From an uncultured Ilumatobacter sp. (lineage in GTDB: Bacteria; Actinomycetota; Acidimicrobiia; Acidimicrobiales; Ilumatobacteraceae): a stretch of 64,000 nt of DNA. Location of the stretch: positions 1-64,000 of the forward strand of contig CALFRK010000002.1 in assembly GCA_937919625.1 (NCBI GenBank), given 5' to 3'. The translations under genes were made by a program, and so were the position numbers. A model generated the notes under the pieces. The model was not told the DNA's origin. It saw only the letters and a list, made by a program, of their open reading frames with translations, and ran no database searches. Below, piece by piece: positions 1 to 10,518 of this stretch (the first letter of the stretch is position 1; each line of letters begins with the position of its first letter).

Positions 1-327
1 GCTCGACAACGGAAGAAACATCCATACCCCCATCATGACCAGGGGGTGTCACAGCCATAACGAAACCACCGGACAAACATTCGACCTGCGCCGAACACCT
101 CGGGCGCTCGCCCTGGAGCTGTCGTATCGGAAAGGATCCGCTCGGCGACCGCGGCCAAGCGCGGCGCTGACTACGCGACCGCTGTCGGCCTGCACCGGGT
201 GGCGTTCGACAACCCCAACATCTGGGTCACCAACCACGACGAACGACAGATTCGAGCCGTTTGTCGTTAGCTACGCCGAGACCCTCGTCGTCCCTGTCAC
301 CGCCGGCCCCCTCACTCTTGTGCGCGG
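1..327 (+). other. Left-edge stretch, possible 3' end of an unrecognised gene
   Basis: No gene can be named here. The + strand frame that begins at base 1 is open from 61 to a TAG at 268-270. From about base 121 it has strongly G/C-rich third positions and a protein-like reading (for example NPNIWVTNHDERQIRAVCR), but there is no ATG or GTG at its head and the same frame has a TAA at 58-60. It may be the frameshifted or degraded end of a gene that enters from the left, or chance. It runs convergent to the peptidase that ends at 328. The listed ORF at 35-592 is in another frame and lies largely antisense to that peptidase. Confidence 0.3.
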
Positions 328-2439
328 TCAGATTGCCAGCGAGCGACGAAGGAACTCGAGCTGGTGCAACAACAGGTTTTCGGCAACGACTTCTTGCGGT
401 GTCATGTGGGTGACGCCGACCAACGGCAGCACCTCATGCGGCTTTCCGGCCGCCAAGAGCGCTGATGACAGTTGCAGCGTGTGGGCGGCCACGACGTTGT
501 CGTCGGCCAAACCGTGCACCAGCAGCAGTGGGCGGCTGAGCCGAGGCGCCAACGGCAGTAGCGACGAGGCGTTGTACACCTCTGGCTGCTGATGTGGGTC
601 GCCCAGGTAACGCTCGGTGTAGTGGGTGTCGTAAAGGCGCCACTCGGTTACAGGAGCACCGGCGACTGCGGCGTGGAACACGTCGGGTCGTTGGAGTACT
701 GCCAGAGCTGCCAAATATCCACCGAAGCTCCAGCCCCGAATCGCCACGCGACCGAGATCGAGCTCGGGATGTCGCTCGGCGGCGGCATGCAGTCCGTCGA
801 TCTGATCATTCAACACGCCGCTCGCCAGGTCGTTGAGCACCGACCGTTCGAAGCCGCTGCCGCGTCCAGGGGTGCCGCGACCGTCGATCACCACTACGGC
901 GAATCCCTGGTCGGCGAACCACTGCGATGTGCAGAAGTCATTGTGCGACCGCACTACCCGCTGGGCATGCGGGCCGCCATACGGGTCGAGCAGCACCGGC
1001 AGCGGCGACCCGTCGTGGTCGTGGGGGAGCAGAACGGCGGTAGAGGCGACGCGCGCCGAGTGGGTGGTGATCGCGACCTGCGGTCGCACGAGCGGGCGCT
1101 CGGCGTAGCTGTCGAGTGTTTCGCCAGACGGAAGTCGCCATCGGGCTCCAGGTTCGTGCACTGTCGACGTACGGATCACCACGGTCTGACCTCCAACGGC
1201 ACCGGTATTGACACTCAGCCCGTTGGTGAGTGGCTCGAACCCGGAGGCGTTCCATCGATAGAGGTGTTGCACGGTGGCGTCGTCGACCGGATTGCCGGTG
1301 ACGACGATCTGCTCGGCGCTGGCTGACACGACGGCTCGGACCTGCACGTCGAGCGACGAGACGAACTCGTCACCGACGACAAGGCGCCGTACACCATCGC
1401 GGTCGGCGCACATGACGAGACGATCACTATCGATCAGCACCCCTGTGCCCGGCACCAGCTCGACCCAGGCTTCGTCGTGATCGCTCCAGACGACAGAGGT
1501 CTGCCCGGTTTCGACGTCGACCTTCAGCACCCGCAGGTCGTGTTGGTCGCGAGATTGCACGGTGATCGTCAGACCGTGATCGTTCCAGTCCACCTTCGCC
1601 AGATACGGGAACCCGGTTCGGTCCCAGGCGACCGCCAGCCCTTCGCTTCCGTCGACCGGTAGCAGGTGCAGCGATACGTCGGTGTTCGGCGTGCCGGCGG
1701 CGGGGTACCGAACCGCACGCGGCGCAGAACCGGGGTCGGCCGGATTGGAGATGTGCCACACCTGCACCGGTGCATCGTCGGAGCGACAGACCGCCAGCGT
1801 GGCGCCGCCAGGAGCCCACCAGAACCCGCGATAGCGGCCCATCTCCTCGGCGGCGATGAACTCGGCGCTGCCCCACGTAATGGTGTCGGGGTCGCCCTGC
1901 TCCCGAGCAACCGGCTTAGCGTCGCCGTCAAGATCGGTCACCCACAGCTCCCGGCCTCGGACATAGGCGATCAGGCCCCCGCCCGAAGCTGCGTCTGGCC
2001 AGGTTTCGGGCGCCGGCCTCGGATCGAAGACGGGCCCCTCGACCGGCACTCGCCACGCGACCGCCGCGTTGAGGTCGGCGGCGAACAGTTGGCCGGCGAG
2101 GGCAAACGTCGCCAGCGAGCCATCATTCGAGAGGGCGTAAGAGGTGACACCGCCGGCGCCCTCGCGCAGGCGCTCGCGGCGGGCTCGTTCTTCGGCAGGG
2201 AGTTCGGCGTCGTCGGCAGCTGCGGCCGCCAGCAAGGTCGTTGGGTCGCCAACCAGAAGCTCGTCGCCCGTGGTGGCGTCTGCCACCCACAAACAGTTGA
2301 CGGGATCTGCACCGCCCCGGCTGCGGGCGAATATCACGCGGGCCCCGTCATTGGTGACCGTGAGGTCGCGCGGCTCGCCGAGCGTCAGTCGCTGCGTGCG
2401 GGCATATTGGCGTGGGAAAGAATCGTCCATTTCGGTCAT
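328..2439 (-). CDS. S9 family dipeptidyl-peptidase IV-like serine peptidase
   Basis: A 703-residue prolyl-oligopeptidase-superfamily enzyme, probably removing dipeptides from peptide N-termini. The N-terminal two thirds looks like the DPP IV beta-propeller. It has a double glutamate, AEEMGRYRGF (E198/E199), in a context like the DPP IV Glu pair that binds the substrate amino terminus. The C-terminal alpha/beta-hydrolase domain shows the nucleophile motif GWSFGGY, the acid region HGLADDNV and a histidine in VTHMT near residue 678. No signal peptide is visible, so it is likely cytoplasmic. The ATG lies one base after the nucleoside hydrolase stop (TGAGATG), so the two genes are probably cotranscribed and coupled. 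The peptidase family is secure; exact specificity is inferred. Confidence 0.9.
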   Translation of the reverse strand: MTEMDDSFPRQYARTQRLTLGEPRDLTVTNDGARVIFARSRGGADPVNCLWVADATTGDELLVGDPTTLLAAAAADDAELPAEERARRERLREGAGGVTSYALSNDGSLATFALAGQLFAADLNAAVAWRVPVEGPVFDPRPAPETWPDAASGGGLIAYVRGRELWVTDLDGDAKPVAREQGDPDTITWGSAEFIAAEEMGRYRGFWWAPGGATLAVCRSDDAPVQVWHISNPADPGSAPRAVRYPAAGTPNTDVSLHLLPVDGSEGLAVAWDRTGFPYLAKVDWNDHGLTITVQSRDQHDLRVLKVDVETGQTSVVWSDHDEAWVELVPGTGVLIDSDRLVMCADRDGVRRLVVGDEFVSSLDVQVRAVVSASAEQIVVTGNPVDDATVQHLYRWNASGFEPLTNGLSVNTGAVGGQTVVIRTSTVHEPGARWRLPSGETLDSYAERPLVRPQVAITTHSARVASTAVLLPHDHDGSPLPVLLDPYGGPHAQRVVRSHNDFCTSQWFADQGFAVVVIDGRGTPGRGSGFERSVLNDLASGVLNDQIDGLHAAAERHPELDLGRVAIRGWSFGGYLAALAVLQRPDVFHAAVAGAPVTEWRLYDTHYTERYLGDPHQQPEVYNASSLLPLAPRLSRPLLLVHGLADDNVVAAHTLQLSSALLAAGKPHEVLPLVGVTHMTPQEVVAENLLLHQLEFLRRSLAI

Positions 2440-2440
2440 C

Positions 2441-3400
2441 TCAGGCGTGGGCGGCGCGGTTGCTGGCGGCCGCTAGGGCATCGAGCACGATCGCCCAGGC
2501 TGCCTCGTGGTCGACGCGTTCGAGCACGTGCGCGTTCGGAGCTTCCTGACCGATCATGTCGCGACGATCGATCACCGTCATCCCGGTGGTGTGGCGCCCC
2601 TCCATCTCGATCGTCACGTGCCGGTCGACACCGATGAACAGGTGTGGATGTGTGAGCGCCATAACAGCGAGCGGGTCGTGCAGCGCAGCGCCGACCATGT
2701 GCTCGTGTCGCGAAAGATAGTTACGTGCGAAGAATCTGAACAGGTCGGTGATCATCGAGGAAAAGGGGGTGTTGATCGCCTCGACCTGTTCGATTCGGGG
2801 CGGCGTGACCAGGAACTGGTGGGTGACGTCGAGCCCGGCCATCGTGATCGGTGCCCCGCAATCGAACACCATCGCCGCAGCGTGCGGGTCGGCCCAGACA
2901 TTGAACTCGGCGAGCGGTGTGCGGTTGCCGAACGTGCCGCCTCCCATCAGCGAGATCCCGGCGATCCTGTCGACCAGATCGGGTGCCGTTCGCAACGCCA
3001 GGGCGATGTTGGTCAGCGGTCCGGTCGGCACCAACCAGACGCCCTCGTTTTGACGGCAGGTGTCGATGATGAAGGACACGGCGTCGGTCGAGTCAGCGCC
3101 GTGGCTGGGCGCCGGTAGTTCTGCGCCGTCGAGCCCGCTCGCCCCGTGCACGTACCCGGCGAACTTCGGTTCGGCGACAAGTGGGCGCTCGGCGCCCGAG
3201 TGCACCGTGGTATCGAGCTGCATCGCGTCACGCATCACGCAGGCGTTGTAGGTGGTGCGGTCGAGCGGCGCGTTGCCCGCCACCGTGGTGATGCCCAGCA
3301 GGTTGGTCGTGTGGGCGGCGAGCACGATCGCGATGACATCGTCGTGGCCGGGATCACAGTCGAGCACGATCTGTGGGCGGTCGTTGGAAACGTGTGACAT
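2441..3400 (-). CDS. Inosine-uridine preferring nucleoside hydrolase family protein
   Basis: About 319 residues, the usual size for the family. It hydrolyses the N-glycosidic bond of ribonucleosides to give base plus ribose for salvage. The N-terminus carries the family calcium/ribose-binding signature DCDPGHDD, followed by GITTVAGNA. A second family-like stretch is EFNVWADPHAA, with the conserved Asp-Pro-His-Ala. The ATG at 3400 (MSHVSNDRPQ) is chosen over the ORF-track start at 3448 because the signature begins close to it and the longer start would run into the divergent lipoprotein gene at 3436. It is the first gene of a two-gene minus-strand unit with the S9 peptidase. The substrate base preference cannot be read from sequence. 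Confidence 0.9.
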   Translation of the reverse strand: MSHVSNDRPQIVLDCDPGHDDVIAIVLAAHTTNLLGITTVAGNAPLDRTTYNACVMRDAMQLDTTVHSGAERPLVAEPKFAGYVHGASGLDGAELPAPSHGADSTDAVSFIIDTCRQNEGVWLVPTGPLTNIALALRTAPDLVDRIAGISLMGGGTFGNRTPLAEFNVWADPHAAAMVFDCGAPITMAGLDVTHQFLVTPPRIEQVEAINTPFSSMITDLFRFFARNYLSRHEHMVGAALHDPLAVMALTHPHLFIGVDRHVTIEMEGRHTTGMTVIDRRDMIGQEAPNAHVLERVDHEAAWAIVLDALAAASNRAAHA

Positions 3401-3435
3401 GGCGGCCAGCATCGCGCATGGCGTGAGACGATGAT

Positions 3436-4254
3436 GTGGTGAAACCATCGATGATGGCCCTCGTCGCCGCTCTCGGGCTGGCGGCGTGCACCCAAGGGGG
3501 TGACGAACTCGGCGATCCGGTCACCACCCCCGGTCGTTCGGCGCCAACGTCGCTGTCGCCGCCGTCATCGCTGATCGATCCAGTCGATACTGCGGTCGCG
3601 CCAGCAGTGTCCCCCGAGCCGGTCGAGTCGATCGACACCAGCGCTGTCGTGGCGATCGCTCCGGCAGCACTGCCTCCGGTCGTCGAGGTGCCAGAGACCG
3701 GCGTGCCGGGGCTCGATAGTGGCGACCCGTTCTGTGCGTCGTGGAGCAGGTTCGGAGGTTCGTGGCAGGTCTTGCTCGTCGGCTCGACCTTCCTCGGTGA
3801 CCCCGGCCGGGTCGCCAGTTGGGAGATCGCTTCCGCCGACATCATCGAAGCGGCGTACGCAGCCATGATCGACAGCTTTCCGAACGAGCTGGCCGCGGAG
3901 GAGGAGATTGTTGCCGAGGCCTACTTCGGCGCACTGCGTCGTCGGGCCGACGCCGCCCGCGTGTCACTCGATGACGCCGGGTCGAACTTTGAGGCGGTGC
4001 AACGCCTCGGGCGGGCGTGGCTGGAGGCGCTGGCCACACGCGATCCCCTGAATCCGGATCTTGCGTTCGAGATTCCTGAAGATCTGCAAGAGTTGGTCGA
4101 CCGCGCTGCCGACGATTTTCGTTCGCAGCGGGTCGAGTTCCACCTCGACCCGAGCATGGTGGTCGGAGTCGAGACCCCGCTCACCGATACCTATCTCGAA
4201 ACCGGTTGCCCCGACCAGGGCACGCTGAGCGGTCAAGAGGTCGATGGCAGCTGA
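3436..4254 (+). CDS. Predicted lipoprotein of unknown function
   Basis: A 272-residue protein with a short hydrophobic signal peptide ending in the lipobox LGLAAC (Cys18), so it is predicted to be lipid-anchored on the outer face of the membrane. A Ser/Thr/Pro/Val-rich linker of about 80 residues follows, then a compact, mostly helical, acidic domain (roughly residues 95-260) with two further Cys (the C of DPFCASW and of ETGCPDQ). I do not recognise the domain. It starts with GTG (GTGGTGAAA) only 35 bases from the divergent nucleoside hydrolase start, so the two share a very short promoter region. Confidence 0.75.
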   Translation: MVKPSMMALVAALGLAACTQGGDELGDPVTTPGRSAPTSLSPPSSLIDPVDTAVAPAVSPEPVESIDTSAVVAIAPAALPPVVEVPETGVPGLDSGDPFCASWSRFGGSWQVLLVGSTFLGDPGRVASWEIASADIIEAAYAAMIDSFPNELAAEEEIVAEAYFGALRRRADAARVSLDDAGSNFEAVQRLGRAWLEALATRDPLNPDLAFEIPEDLQELVDRAADDFRSQRVEFHLDPSMVVGVETPLTDTYLETGCPDQGTLSGQEVDGS

Positions 4255-4332
4255 CGGCACGCCCGGTCCGTGGCGCGGATGTTTCGTCGAGGCATCTCGG
4301 TTCGGTCGATTCGCGGCTCCTACACTCTCGGC

Positions 4333-4779
4333 GTGGCACGCATTGCATTTGGATCAGACCATGCCGGGTACGAGCTGAAACAACACCTGATCGACCGGCT
4401 CGGTTCAGCGGGGCACGAGATCATCGACCAGGGCACCGATTCGACCGACAGCGTCGATTACCCCCAATTCTGTGCCGCCGCCGCCCGCGTCGTTCGCGAT
4501 GGCGGCGCCGACTTCGGAATCGTCCTGGGTGGCAGTGGCCAGGGCGAGCAGCTGGCAGCGAACAAGGTGCGCGGGGTGCGTGCCGCCCTTTGCAACTGTC
4601 TCTATACGGCCCGCATGGCGCGTGGGCACAACGATGCCAACGTATTGTCGATCGGCGCTCGCGTCGTCGGTGTCGGCCTTGCCGAAGAGATCGTCGACGT
4701 GTTCTTGGCCACCCCGTTCGAAGGTGGCCGACACGCACGTCGTGTCGGCCAAATCACTGCACTCGAGGAGCAATTCTGA
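4333..4779 (+). CDS. rpiB: Ribose-5-phosphate isomerase B
   Basis: A 148-residue RpiB/LacAB-family isomerase that interconverts ribulose-5-phosphate and ribose-5-phosphate in the pentose phosphate pathway. It begins with [15 protein letters not shown], which sets the GTG at 4333 as start; the longer ORF-track start adds an unrelated leader. The active-site loop is [13 protein letters not shown]. As in Mycobacterium tuberculosis RpiB, a Glu follows the glycines (GEQ) in place of the catalytic Cys of the E. coli type, so it belongs to the actinobacterial class. [18 protein letters not shown] is the conserved C-terminal phosphate-binding part. It is two bases upstream of glyA and surely in one operon with it. 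Confidence 0.95.
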   Translation: MARIAFGSDHAGYELKQHLIDRLGSAGHEIIDQGTDSTDSVDYPQFCAAAARVVRDGGADFGIVLGGSGQGEQLAANKVRGVRAALCNCLYTARMARGHNDANVLSIGARVVGVGLAEEIVDVFLATPFEGGRHARRVGQITALEEQF

Positions 4780-4781
4780 TC

Positions 4782-6035
4782 ATGCCGTTCCATTCCGATT
4801 CCGATCCGGACACCATTGTCGAAGACCTTCTGGTGCGCGAGTTACAGCGCCAGACGACCGGCTTGCAGCTGATCGCCAGCGAGAACTTCACGTCTCCTGC
4901 GGTGATGCGCGCCACAGGCTCGGTGCTGACCAACAAGTACGCAGAGGGTTACCCGGGCAAGCGTTACTACGGCGGCAACGCGATCGTCGACGACATCGAG
5001 GCGATCGCCATCGAACGCGCCAAGACTCTGTTCGGGGCTGATCACGCCAATGTCCAGCCGCACTCGGGTGCCAACGCCAATATGTGCGCCTACCAGGCGC
5101 TGCTACAGCCCGGCGACACGGTGCTCGGGCTCAGCCTCGATCACGGCGGGCACCTCACCCACGGCTCGCCTGTCAATGCCAGCGGCATGCTGTACAACTT
5201 CGTGTCGTACGGCGTGGGCGGCGAGGAGCGGATCGATATGGACGCCATGCGAAAGCTTGCGCACGAGCATCGACCGAAGATGATCGTGGCCGGCACCACC
5301 AGCTACCCGCGCCGTCTCGACCCCGAGCCGTTCCGTGCGATCGCCGACGAGGTTGGTGCGCTGCTGCTGTTCGACATCGCTCACCTCGCCGGACTCGTTG
5401 CAGGCGGCGCCCATCCCAATCCGGTGCCGCTCGCCGACGTCGTCACGTTCACTACCCACAAGACCCTGCGCGGCCCGCGCGGCGGATGCATCCTCTCGAA
5501 GGCGGAATACGCCAAGGCGATCGACAAGGCGGTCTTTCCGGGTTGGCAGGGCGGCCCCCTCGAACACGCCATCGCCGGCAAGGCGATCGCTTTCTACGAG
5601 GCGTCGCAGCCGAGCTTCGGCGAGTACGCACGTCAGGTCGTCGCAAACGCGTCGGCGCTGGCAGGCGCCCTGGCAGGGGAGGGTTTCCGACTCGTCTCCG
5701 GCGGCACCGACAACCACTTGATGGTGGTCGACCTGCGGCCCTTCGACGAGGAACTCACCGGCAAGGTCGCCCAGTTGTCGCTCGACCAGGCCGGCATCAC
5801 ACTCAACAAGAACACGGTGCCCGACGACCCGCGCAGCCCGTTCGTCACCAGCGGGGTGCGGATCGGCACACCTTCTGTCACCACCCAGGGCATGACCGAG
5901 CAGGAAATGCCGCAGATCGCGTCGCTGATCACGCGAGCACTTCGGGGTCGCGACGACATCGACGCGCTGGCCGCCGTTCGCGCCGACGTCGGCGCCCTGT
6001 GCGCACGATTCCCGGCCTACCCGAACGGCCTATAA
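4782..6035 (+). CDS. glyA: Serine hydroxymethyltransferase
   Basis: A 417-residue PLP enzyme that converts serine and tetrahydrofolate to glycine and 5,10-methylene-tetrahydrofolate. It supplies one-carbon units in the cytoplasm. Hallmarks are the N-terminal [26 protein letters not shown], and the PLP-lysine motif [14 protein letters not shown]. The true start is the ATG at 4782 ([10 protein letters not shown]), preceded by a good Shine-Dalgarno (CGAGGAG, 4764-4770) inside the end of rpiB. The track ORF from 4206 includes about 190 codons of read-through that overlap rpiB in another frame. Length and motifs are normal. Confidence 0.98.
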   Translation: MPFHSDSDPDTIVEDLLVRELQRQTTGLQLIASENFTSPAVMRATGSVLTNKYAEGYPGKRYYGGNAIVDDIEAIAIERAKTLFGADHANVQPHSGANANMCAYQALLQPGDTVLGLSLDHGGHLTHGSPVNASGMLYNFVSYGVGGEERIDMDAMRKLAHEHRPKMIVAGTTSYPRRLDPEPFRAIADEVGALLLFDIAHLAGLVAGGAHPNPVPLADVVTFTTHKTLRGPRGGCILSKAEYAKAIDKAVFPGWQGGPLEHAIAGKAIAFYEASQPSFGEYARQVVANASALAGALAGEGFRLVSGGTDNHLMVVDLRPFDEELTGKVAQLSLDQAGITLNKNTVPDDPRSPFVTSGVRIGTPSVTTQGMTEQEMPQIASLITRALRGRDDIDALAAVRADVGALCARFPAYPNGL

Positions 6036-6071
6036 GAGCCTGGGTTCACCAGCGCCGTAGTCTGAGCAGTT

Positions 6072-7265
6072 GTGTCTCCCGGCCTTGGCGATTATCTCCT
6101 GATCGGTGGCGTCGCCGCCGCCGCGACGTTCGCCGCCACGCCGATCGTTCGCGCGGTCGCTCTTTCGCACAACTGGATGTACGAGCCGAACGAACGTTCG
6201 GTCCATACCAGACCAGTTCCGCACGTCGGTGGGCTGGCGATGCTGGCGGGCTTTCTGGCGGCGCTATCGGTTGCTCTGTTGTTGGGTCGATTTGATGCGA
6301 TCTTCGACGACTACTCCGAGCCGTTTGGGATCGTGCTCGCCGCGCTAGTCGTGTTCGGCACCGGGCTACTTGACGACATCTTCGACATGGCGCCGCCCGG
6401 CAAGGTGACCGGCGTCGTGCTGGCGGCGATCGTCCTGGTCTATTTCGGCGTCACGATGTTGAACTTTCGCGTTCCGTTCTACGACGTGCTGATCCTTTCG
6501 AGTGACTGGATCCCTCTGGTCACGGCTTTGTGGTTGCTCGGGATGACGCAGACGATCAATTTGATCGACGGACTCGACGGGCTCGCTGCCGGCATCGTCG
6601 CAATCGCTGCCGCGTCGTTCTTCCTTTACGCCAACAAACTCAACGACCTCGGGTTGTTGTCCGACAGCAATGCCGGTCCGCTGATCGCTGTGATCACGGC
6701 CGGGATGTGCGTGGGCTTCCTGCCGCACAACTTCAATCCGGCTCGAATTTTTATGGGCGACAGCGGGGCGTTCTTGTTGGGTTTGCTGTTGGCGGTCTCG
6801 ACCAGCCTGGTCGGCGGTCGCGCCGATCCGAACACACAAGACCACGTTGGGCAGACGTTCTTCTTCTTTGCCCCACTTGCAATCCCGTTGTTGGTGCTGG
6901 GCGTGCCGGTTCTTGACACGCTGTTCGCGATCGTTCGGCGGGCGTCGAAGCGGCAGGCTCTCGATGTCGCCGACAAGGGGCACCTGCATCACCGCTTGAT
7001 GAACCTCGGCCACGGGCACCGACGCAGCGTGCTGATCCTTTGGACGTGGACGGCGCTGCTGTCGGCATTCGTGCTGTATCCGGTTCTGACTGACACGAAC
7101 CCCACGTATCTGCCGTTCGGGATCGGCGCGTTGGCGATCGTGCTTTTCACGGTGCTGCATCCGAGTGTGCGCCGCAAGCGGGCCGAGGCGGTCGAGGCGG
7201 CGCTCCTGCGCCCGGCGAGCGAGCAACTCCACCCGTCGCGCCCAGAGCGACGTGACGCTGACTAG
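6072..7265 (+). CDS. wecA: WecA/Rfe-type undecaprenyl-phosphate sugar-1-phosphate transferase
   Basis: A 397-residue polytopic membrane enzyme of the Glycos_transf_4 family (MraY/WecA/TagO). It moves a HexNAc-1-phosphate from a UDP-sugar to a polyprenyl phosphate and so starts assembly of a cell-wall polymer. Family motifs are VHTRPVPHVGGLAM after the first helix, NLIDGLDGLAAG (catalytic Asp cluster), RIFMGDSGAFLLG, and the cytoplasmic HLHHRLMNLGHGHRR loop, which favours WecA/TagO over MraY. About ten hydrophobic segments are visible. The start is GTG. It lies directly upstream of the atp operon, the same arrangement as rfe (Rv1302) in mycobacteria. The exact sugar is not known. Confidence 0.9.
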   Translation: MSPGLGDYLLIGGVAAAATFAATPIVRAVALSHNWMYEPNERSVHTRPVPHVGGLAMLAGFLAALSVALLLGRFDAIFDDYSEPFGIVLAALVVFGTGLLDDIFDMAPPGKVTGVVLAAIVLVYFGVTMLNFRVPFYDVLILSSDWIPLVTALWLLGMTQTINLIDGLDGLAAGIVAIAAASFFLYANKLNDLGLLSDSNAGPLIAVITAGMCVGFLPHNFNPARIFMGDSGAFLLGLLLAVSTSLVGGRADPNTQDHVGQTFFFFAPLAIPLLVLGVPVLDTLFAIVRRASKRQALDVADKGHLHHRLMNLGHGHRRSVLILWTWTALLSAFVLYPVLTDTNPTYLPFGIGALAIVLFTVLHPSVRRKRAEAVEAALLRPASEQLHPSRPERRDAD

Positions 7266-7305
7266 CCGGGCTGCAGTTGCACGAGATGCTCGATCGCGGC
7301 CCGCT

Positions 7306-7328
7306 GGGGGTTGCGAACCGAAACCCCC
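7306..7328. repeat. Inverted repeat between wecA and the atp operon
   Basis: GGGGGTT (7306-7312) and AACCCCC (7322-7328) can form a perfect 7-bp stem with a 9-base loop, 41 bases after the wecA stop. No U-run follows, so it is not a classic intrinsic terminator. Overlapping it is a plausible promoter, TTGCGA (7311-7316), 18 bases, TAGGTT (7335-7340), about 70 bases upstream of the first atp gene. It could be a transcript boundary or a regulatory hairpin. Confidence 0.35.
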
Positions 7329-7412
7329 GACGGATAGGTTCGTGACGATTATCACAAACGTCTTGGACCGACTCTCCATGCTGCTCAGGACTGTGTTGCC
7401 CGCTGATCGCCC

Positions 7413-7691
7413 ATGACATCTCCCGCCGCTCCGAATAGCAATCGCGCCGACGACACGTTCGGCATTGGCATCGAGGCGGGCGTGATGATGGTCCTATTCT
7501 CCGGGCTTGGCTGGATCATCGATCGGTGGCTCGGCACGATGCCGTGGTTCACGATCGGACTCTTCGTGCTAGGGGCGGTCGGTCTGTTCTACCGCTTGAA
7601 GGCCGAGTACACGATTCGTCTCGACGATCTGGCGGGCGAGCGGCGTCGCCAGTCAAATCATAACGAGCCGACTCTTCGAGGTCCGAAATGA
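7413..7691 (+). CDS. AtpZ/AtpI-family ATP synthase accessory membrane protein
   Basis: A 92-residue protein with two transmembrane helices. The core GLGWIIDRWLGTMPWFTIGL followed by a Gly-rich second helix fits the AtpZ/F0F1-ATPase assembly family, whose members help build the c-ring or handle cations beside the ATP synthase. It is the first gene of the atp operon and starts at ATG 7413, after an untranslated region of about 147 bases that follows wecA. Its stop overlaps the next start (ATGA), so translation is coupled. The family call rests on the motif pattern and on position. Confidence 0.8.
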   Translation: MTSPAAPNSNRADDTFGIGIEAGVMMVLFSGLGWIIDRWLGTMPWFTIGLFVLGAVGLFYRLKAEYTIRLDDLAGERRRQSNHNEPTLRGPK

Positions 7692-8134
7692 CCAATACAT
7701 CTGCGTCGGCCTGGAATACCAAGCCCACAGGCGATGCTCCCGAAGTGTCGATCTCGCTCGACATGGTCCGCCGCGGTGTGGTCGTGGTGCCCGTGCTGGT
7801 CATCATTTGCGGCGTGATCTGGGGGGCAGACGGAGCATGGAGCGCCGCGTACGCGACAGCGCTCGTGTTGGGCAACTTCTTGTTGTCGGCCGGCATCATC
7901 GCCGCAGGCAGCCGAATCTCGTACGCGGCGTTGCTCTCGGGAGTGCTGTTCGGCTACATTTTCCGGCTCGCCTTGATCTTCTTCGCCGTATACATCGTCA
8001 GGGACGCGGGCTGGATTTCGCTGCCCGCGGTTGGCGTGTGTATTATCGTGACGCACCTTGGGCTGCTTATCTGGGAGCTGAAATATGTGGCTCTGTCGCT
8101 CGCTTATCCCGGATTGAAACCCACGCAACCCTGA
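7688..8134 (+). CDS. atpI: ATP synthase protein I (AtpI-like membrane protein)
   Basis: A 148-residue protein with an N-terminal soluble stretch of about 25 residues and four predicted membrane helices (VVVPVLVIICGVIWG, YATALVLGNFLLSAG, GVLFGYIFRLALIFFAVYI, AVGVCIIVTHLGLLIW). Size, topology and position just before atpB match the poorly conserved AtpI family, which is thought to aid c-ring assembly. It overlaps the upstream gene by ATGA. Sequence identity in this family is low, so the name rests partly on context. Confidence 0.75.
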   Translation: MTNTSASAWNTKPTGDAPEVSISLDMVRRGVVVVPVLVIICGVIWGADGAWSAAYATALVLGNFLLSAGIIAAGSRISYAALLSGVLFGYIFRLALIFFAVYIVRDAGWISLPAVGVCIIVTHLGLLIWELKYVALSLAYPGLKPTQP

Positions 8135-8211
8135 TTCGTTCACCGTAGATTCAGTCACGCCCGAACCCATATTTCACCCCCGAACCCGCAACCGCACAAA
8201 GGACACCATCC

Positions 8212-9310
<1,099 letters not shown>

Positions 9311-9349
9311 CCGCTACCTCGCCCACCACCGATCACGAAAGGAGTTGAC

Positions 9350-9952
9350 GTGCTAACAGCCGTCACAACTCTGACTGCCAACTCGATCGAAGTTCGTTTC
9401 GTCGATGCCCTGCGCGGCACCAACGAAGACACGCATGCCGGGGTCGAGCCCAAGGACGGTCCGAGCCCGATCGCACCTGAGATGAAGGAACTCGCCTGGA
9501 CGGCGGGAGCCTTCGTCTTGTTTGCAGTTCTCATGCGGCTGGTCTTGTACCCACGTCTCAAGAGTGGGATGGACGCCCGGTACGCCGGTATTCGTGGCGG
9601 TCACGAGGGTGCCGATGCTGCCCGCGCTGCCGCCCGTGCCGAGGTGGCCGAATACGAGAGCCAGCTCGCCACGTTGCGGAGTGAGGCAAATGAGCGGGTC
9701 GAGGCGCAGCGACGCACGTTGGAAACCGAGCGGCAGGCTCGTCTCGGCGAGTTGAATGTTCGACTCGACGCACGTCGACAAGCGGCGCTGGTCGACGCCC
9801 AAGCGGCGCGCACGGCGTTGCATGCTGATGTTGAAACCGCCGCAGCTGATGTGGTGGCTCGCGTGATCGAGTTGGCCACTGGGCAGCGTCCGGGCTCTGA
9901 CGTCGTGAGCGCCGCGGTGGCCGCGACGATGATGGAGGGGGCGGCACGATGA
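9350..9952 (+). CDS. F1Fo ATP synthase subunit b' (first b-type stator)
   Basis: A 200-residue peripheral-stalk subunit. An N-terminal segment of about 45 residues precedes a single membrane helix (WTAGAFVLFAVLMRLVLYP). After it comes a long Ala/Glu/Arg-rich coiled coil (roughly 75-180) that reaches towards F1. The start is GTG 9350, with a strong AAAGGAG Shine-Dalgarno at 9338-9344. Two different b-type genes follow each other here, so the stalk is probably a b/b' heterodimer. This differs from mycobacteria, where the second b is fused to delta. The stop overlaps the next start (ATGA). Confidence 0.88.
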   Translation: MLTAVTTLTANSIEVRFVDALRGTNEDTHAGVEPKDGPSPIAPEMKELAWTAGAFVLFAVLMRLVLYPRLKSGMDARYAGIRGGHEGADAARAAARAEVAEYESQLATLRSEANERVEAQRRTLETERQARLGELNVRLDARRQAALVDAQAARTALHADVETAAADVVARVIELATGQRPGSDVVSAAVAATMMEGAAR

Positions 9953-10518
9953 GCTTGCTGACCAACATCATCTTGGTGATGGCCGAGGAAGGTCCTCATC
10001 GCGACGACAACGGGCAGATCGTCACCCACCATTGGCTGTGGCCCGAGCGGTCAGAACTGATCTATGGCACGGTCTCGTCGATCCTCATCTTCGCGCTGCT
10101 GTACAAGTTCGCCGGCCCTGCGATCGTCAAGGGGTTCACGGCTCGAACCGAACGGATTCGGGTCGAGCTCGACGCATCGGCGACGGCCCAGGCCGAGGCC
10201 AACGCAGAGGCAGCCAGCATCCGAACCGCCAAAGGAGATATCGACGCCGAGCGGCAACGCCTGTTCGCCGAAGCCGACGCCCAAGCCGAGGCACTCTTGG
10301 TCGAAGGGCGGGCACAGCTCGAAATCGACGTCGCCGATCTCGAGCAACGGGCCGACAATGAGCTGGTGGCAGCGGGATCCAGGGTTGGCGATGAGTTGCG
10401 TGCGGAGATCGCGCGCATCGCTTCAGAAGCGACCGACAACGTGGTCGCTGTCGGCCTTGACAGCGCAACCCAGCAGGCCTTGATCGAATCCTTCATTTCT
10501 ACGGTGGGAGCGAGCTGA
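9949..10518 (+). CDS. atpF: F1Fo ATP synthase subunit b
   Basis: A 189-residue b subunit with an N-terminal leader, one membrane helix (LIYGTVSSILIFALLYKFAGP), the typical short segment IVKGFTARTERI, and a long Ala/Glu coiled coil. The end (ATQQALIESFISTVGAS) resembles the delta-contacting tail of b subunits. It overlaps b' by ATGA and the delta gene by TGATG, so these three stalk genes are translationally coupled. It pairs with the preceding b' protein. Confidence 0.93.
   Translation: MSLLTNIILVMAEEGPHRDDNGQIVTHHWLWPERSELIYGTVSSILIFALLYKFAGPAIVKGFTARTERIRVELDASATAQAEANAEAASIRTAKGDIDAERQRLFAEADAQAEALLVEGRAQLEIDVADLEQRADNELVAAGSRVGDELRAEIARIASEATDNVVAVGLDSATQQALIESFISTVGAS

Noticed and set aside
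1666-2637. 323-codon + strand ORF
   Set aside because: Antisense to the DPP IV-like gene and the end of the nucleoside hydrolase; no domain.
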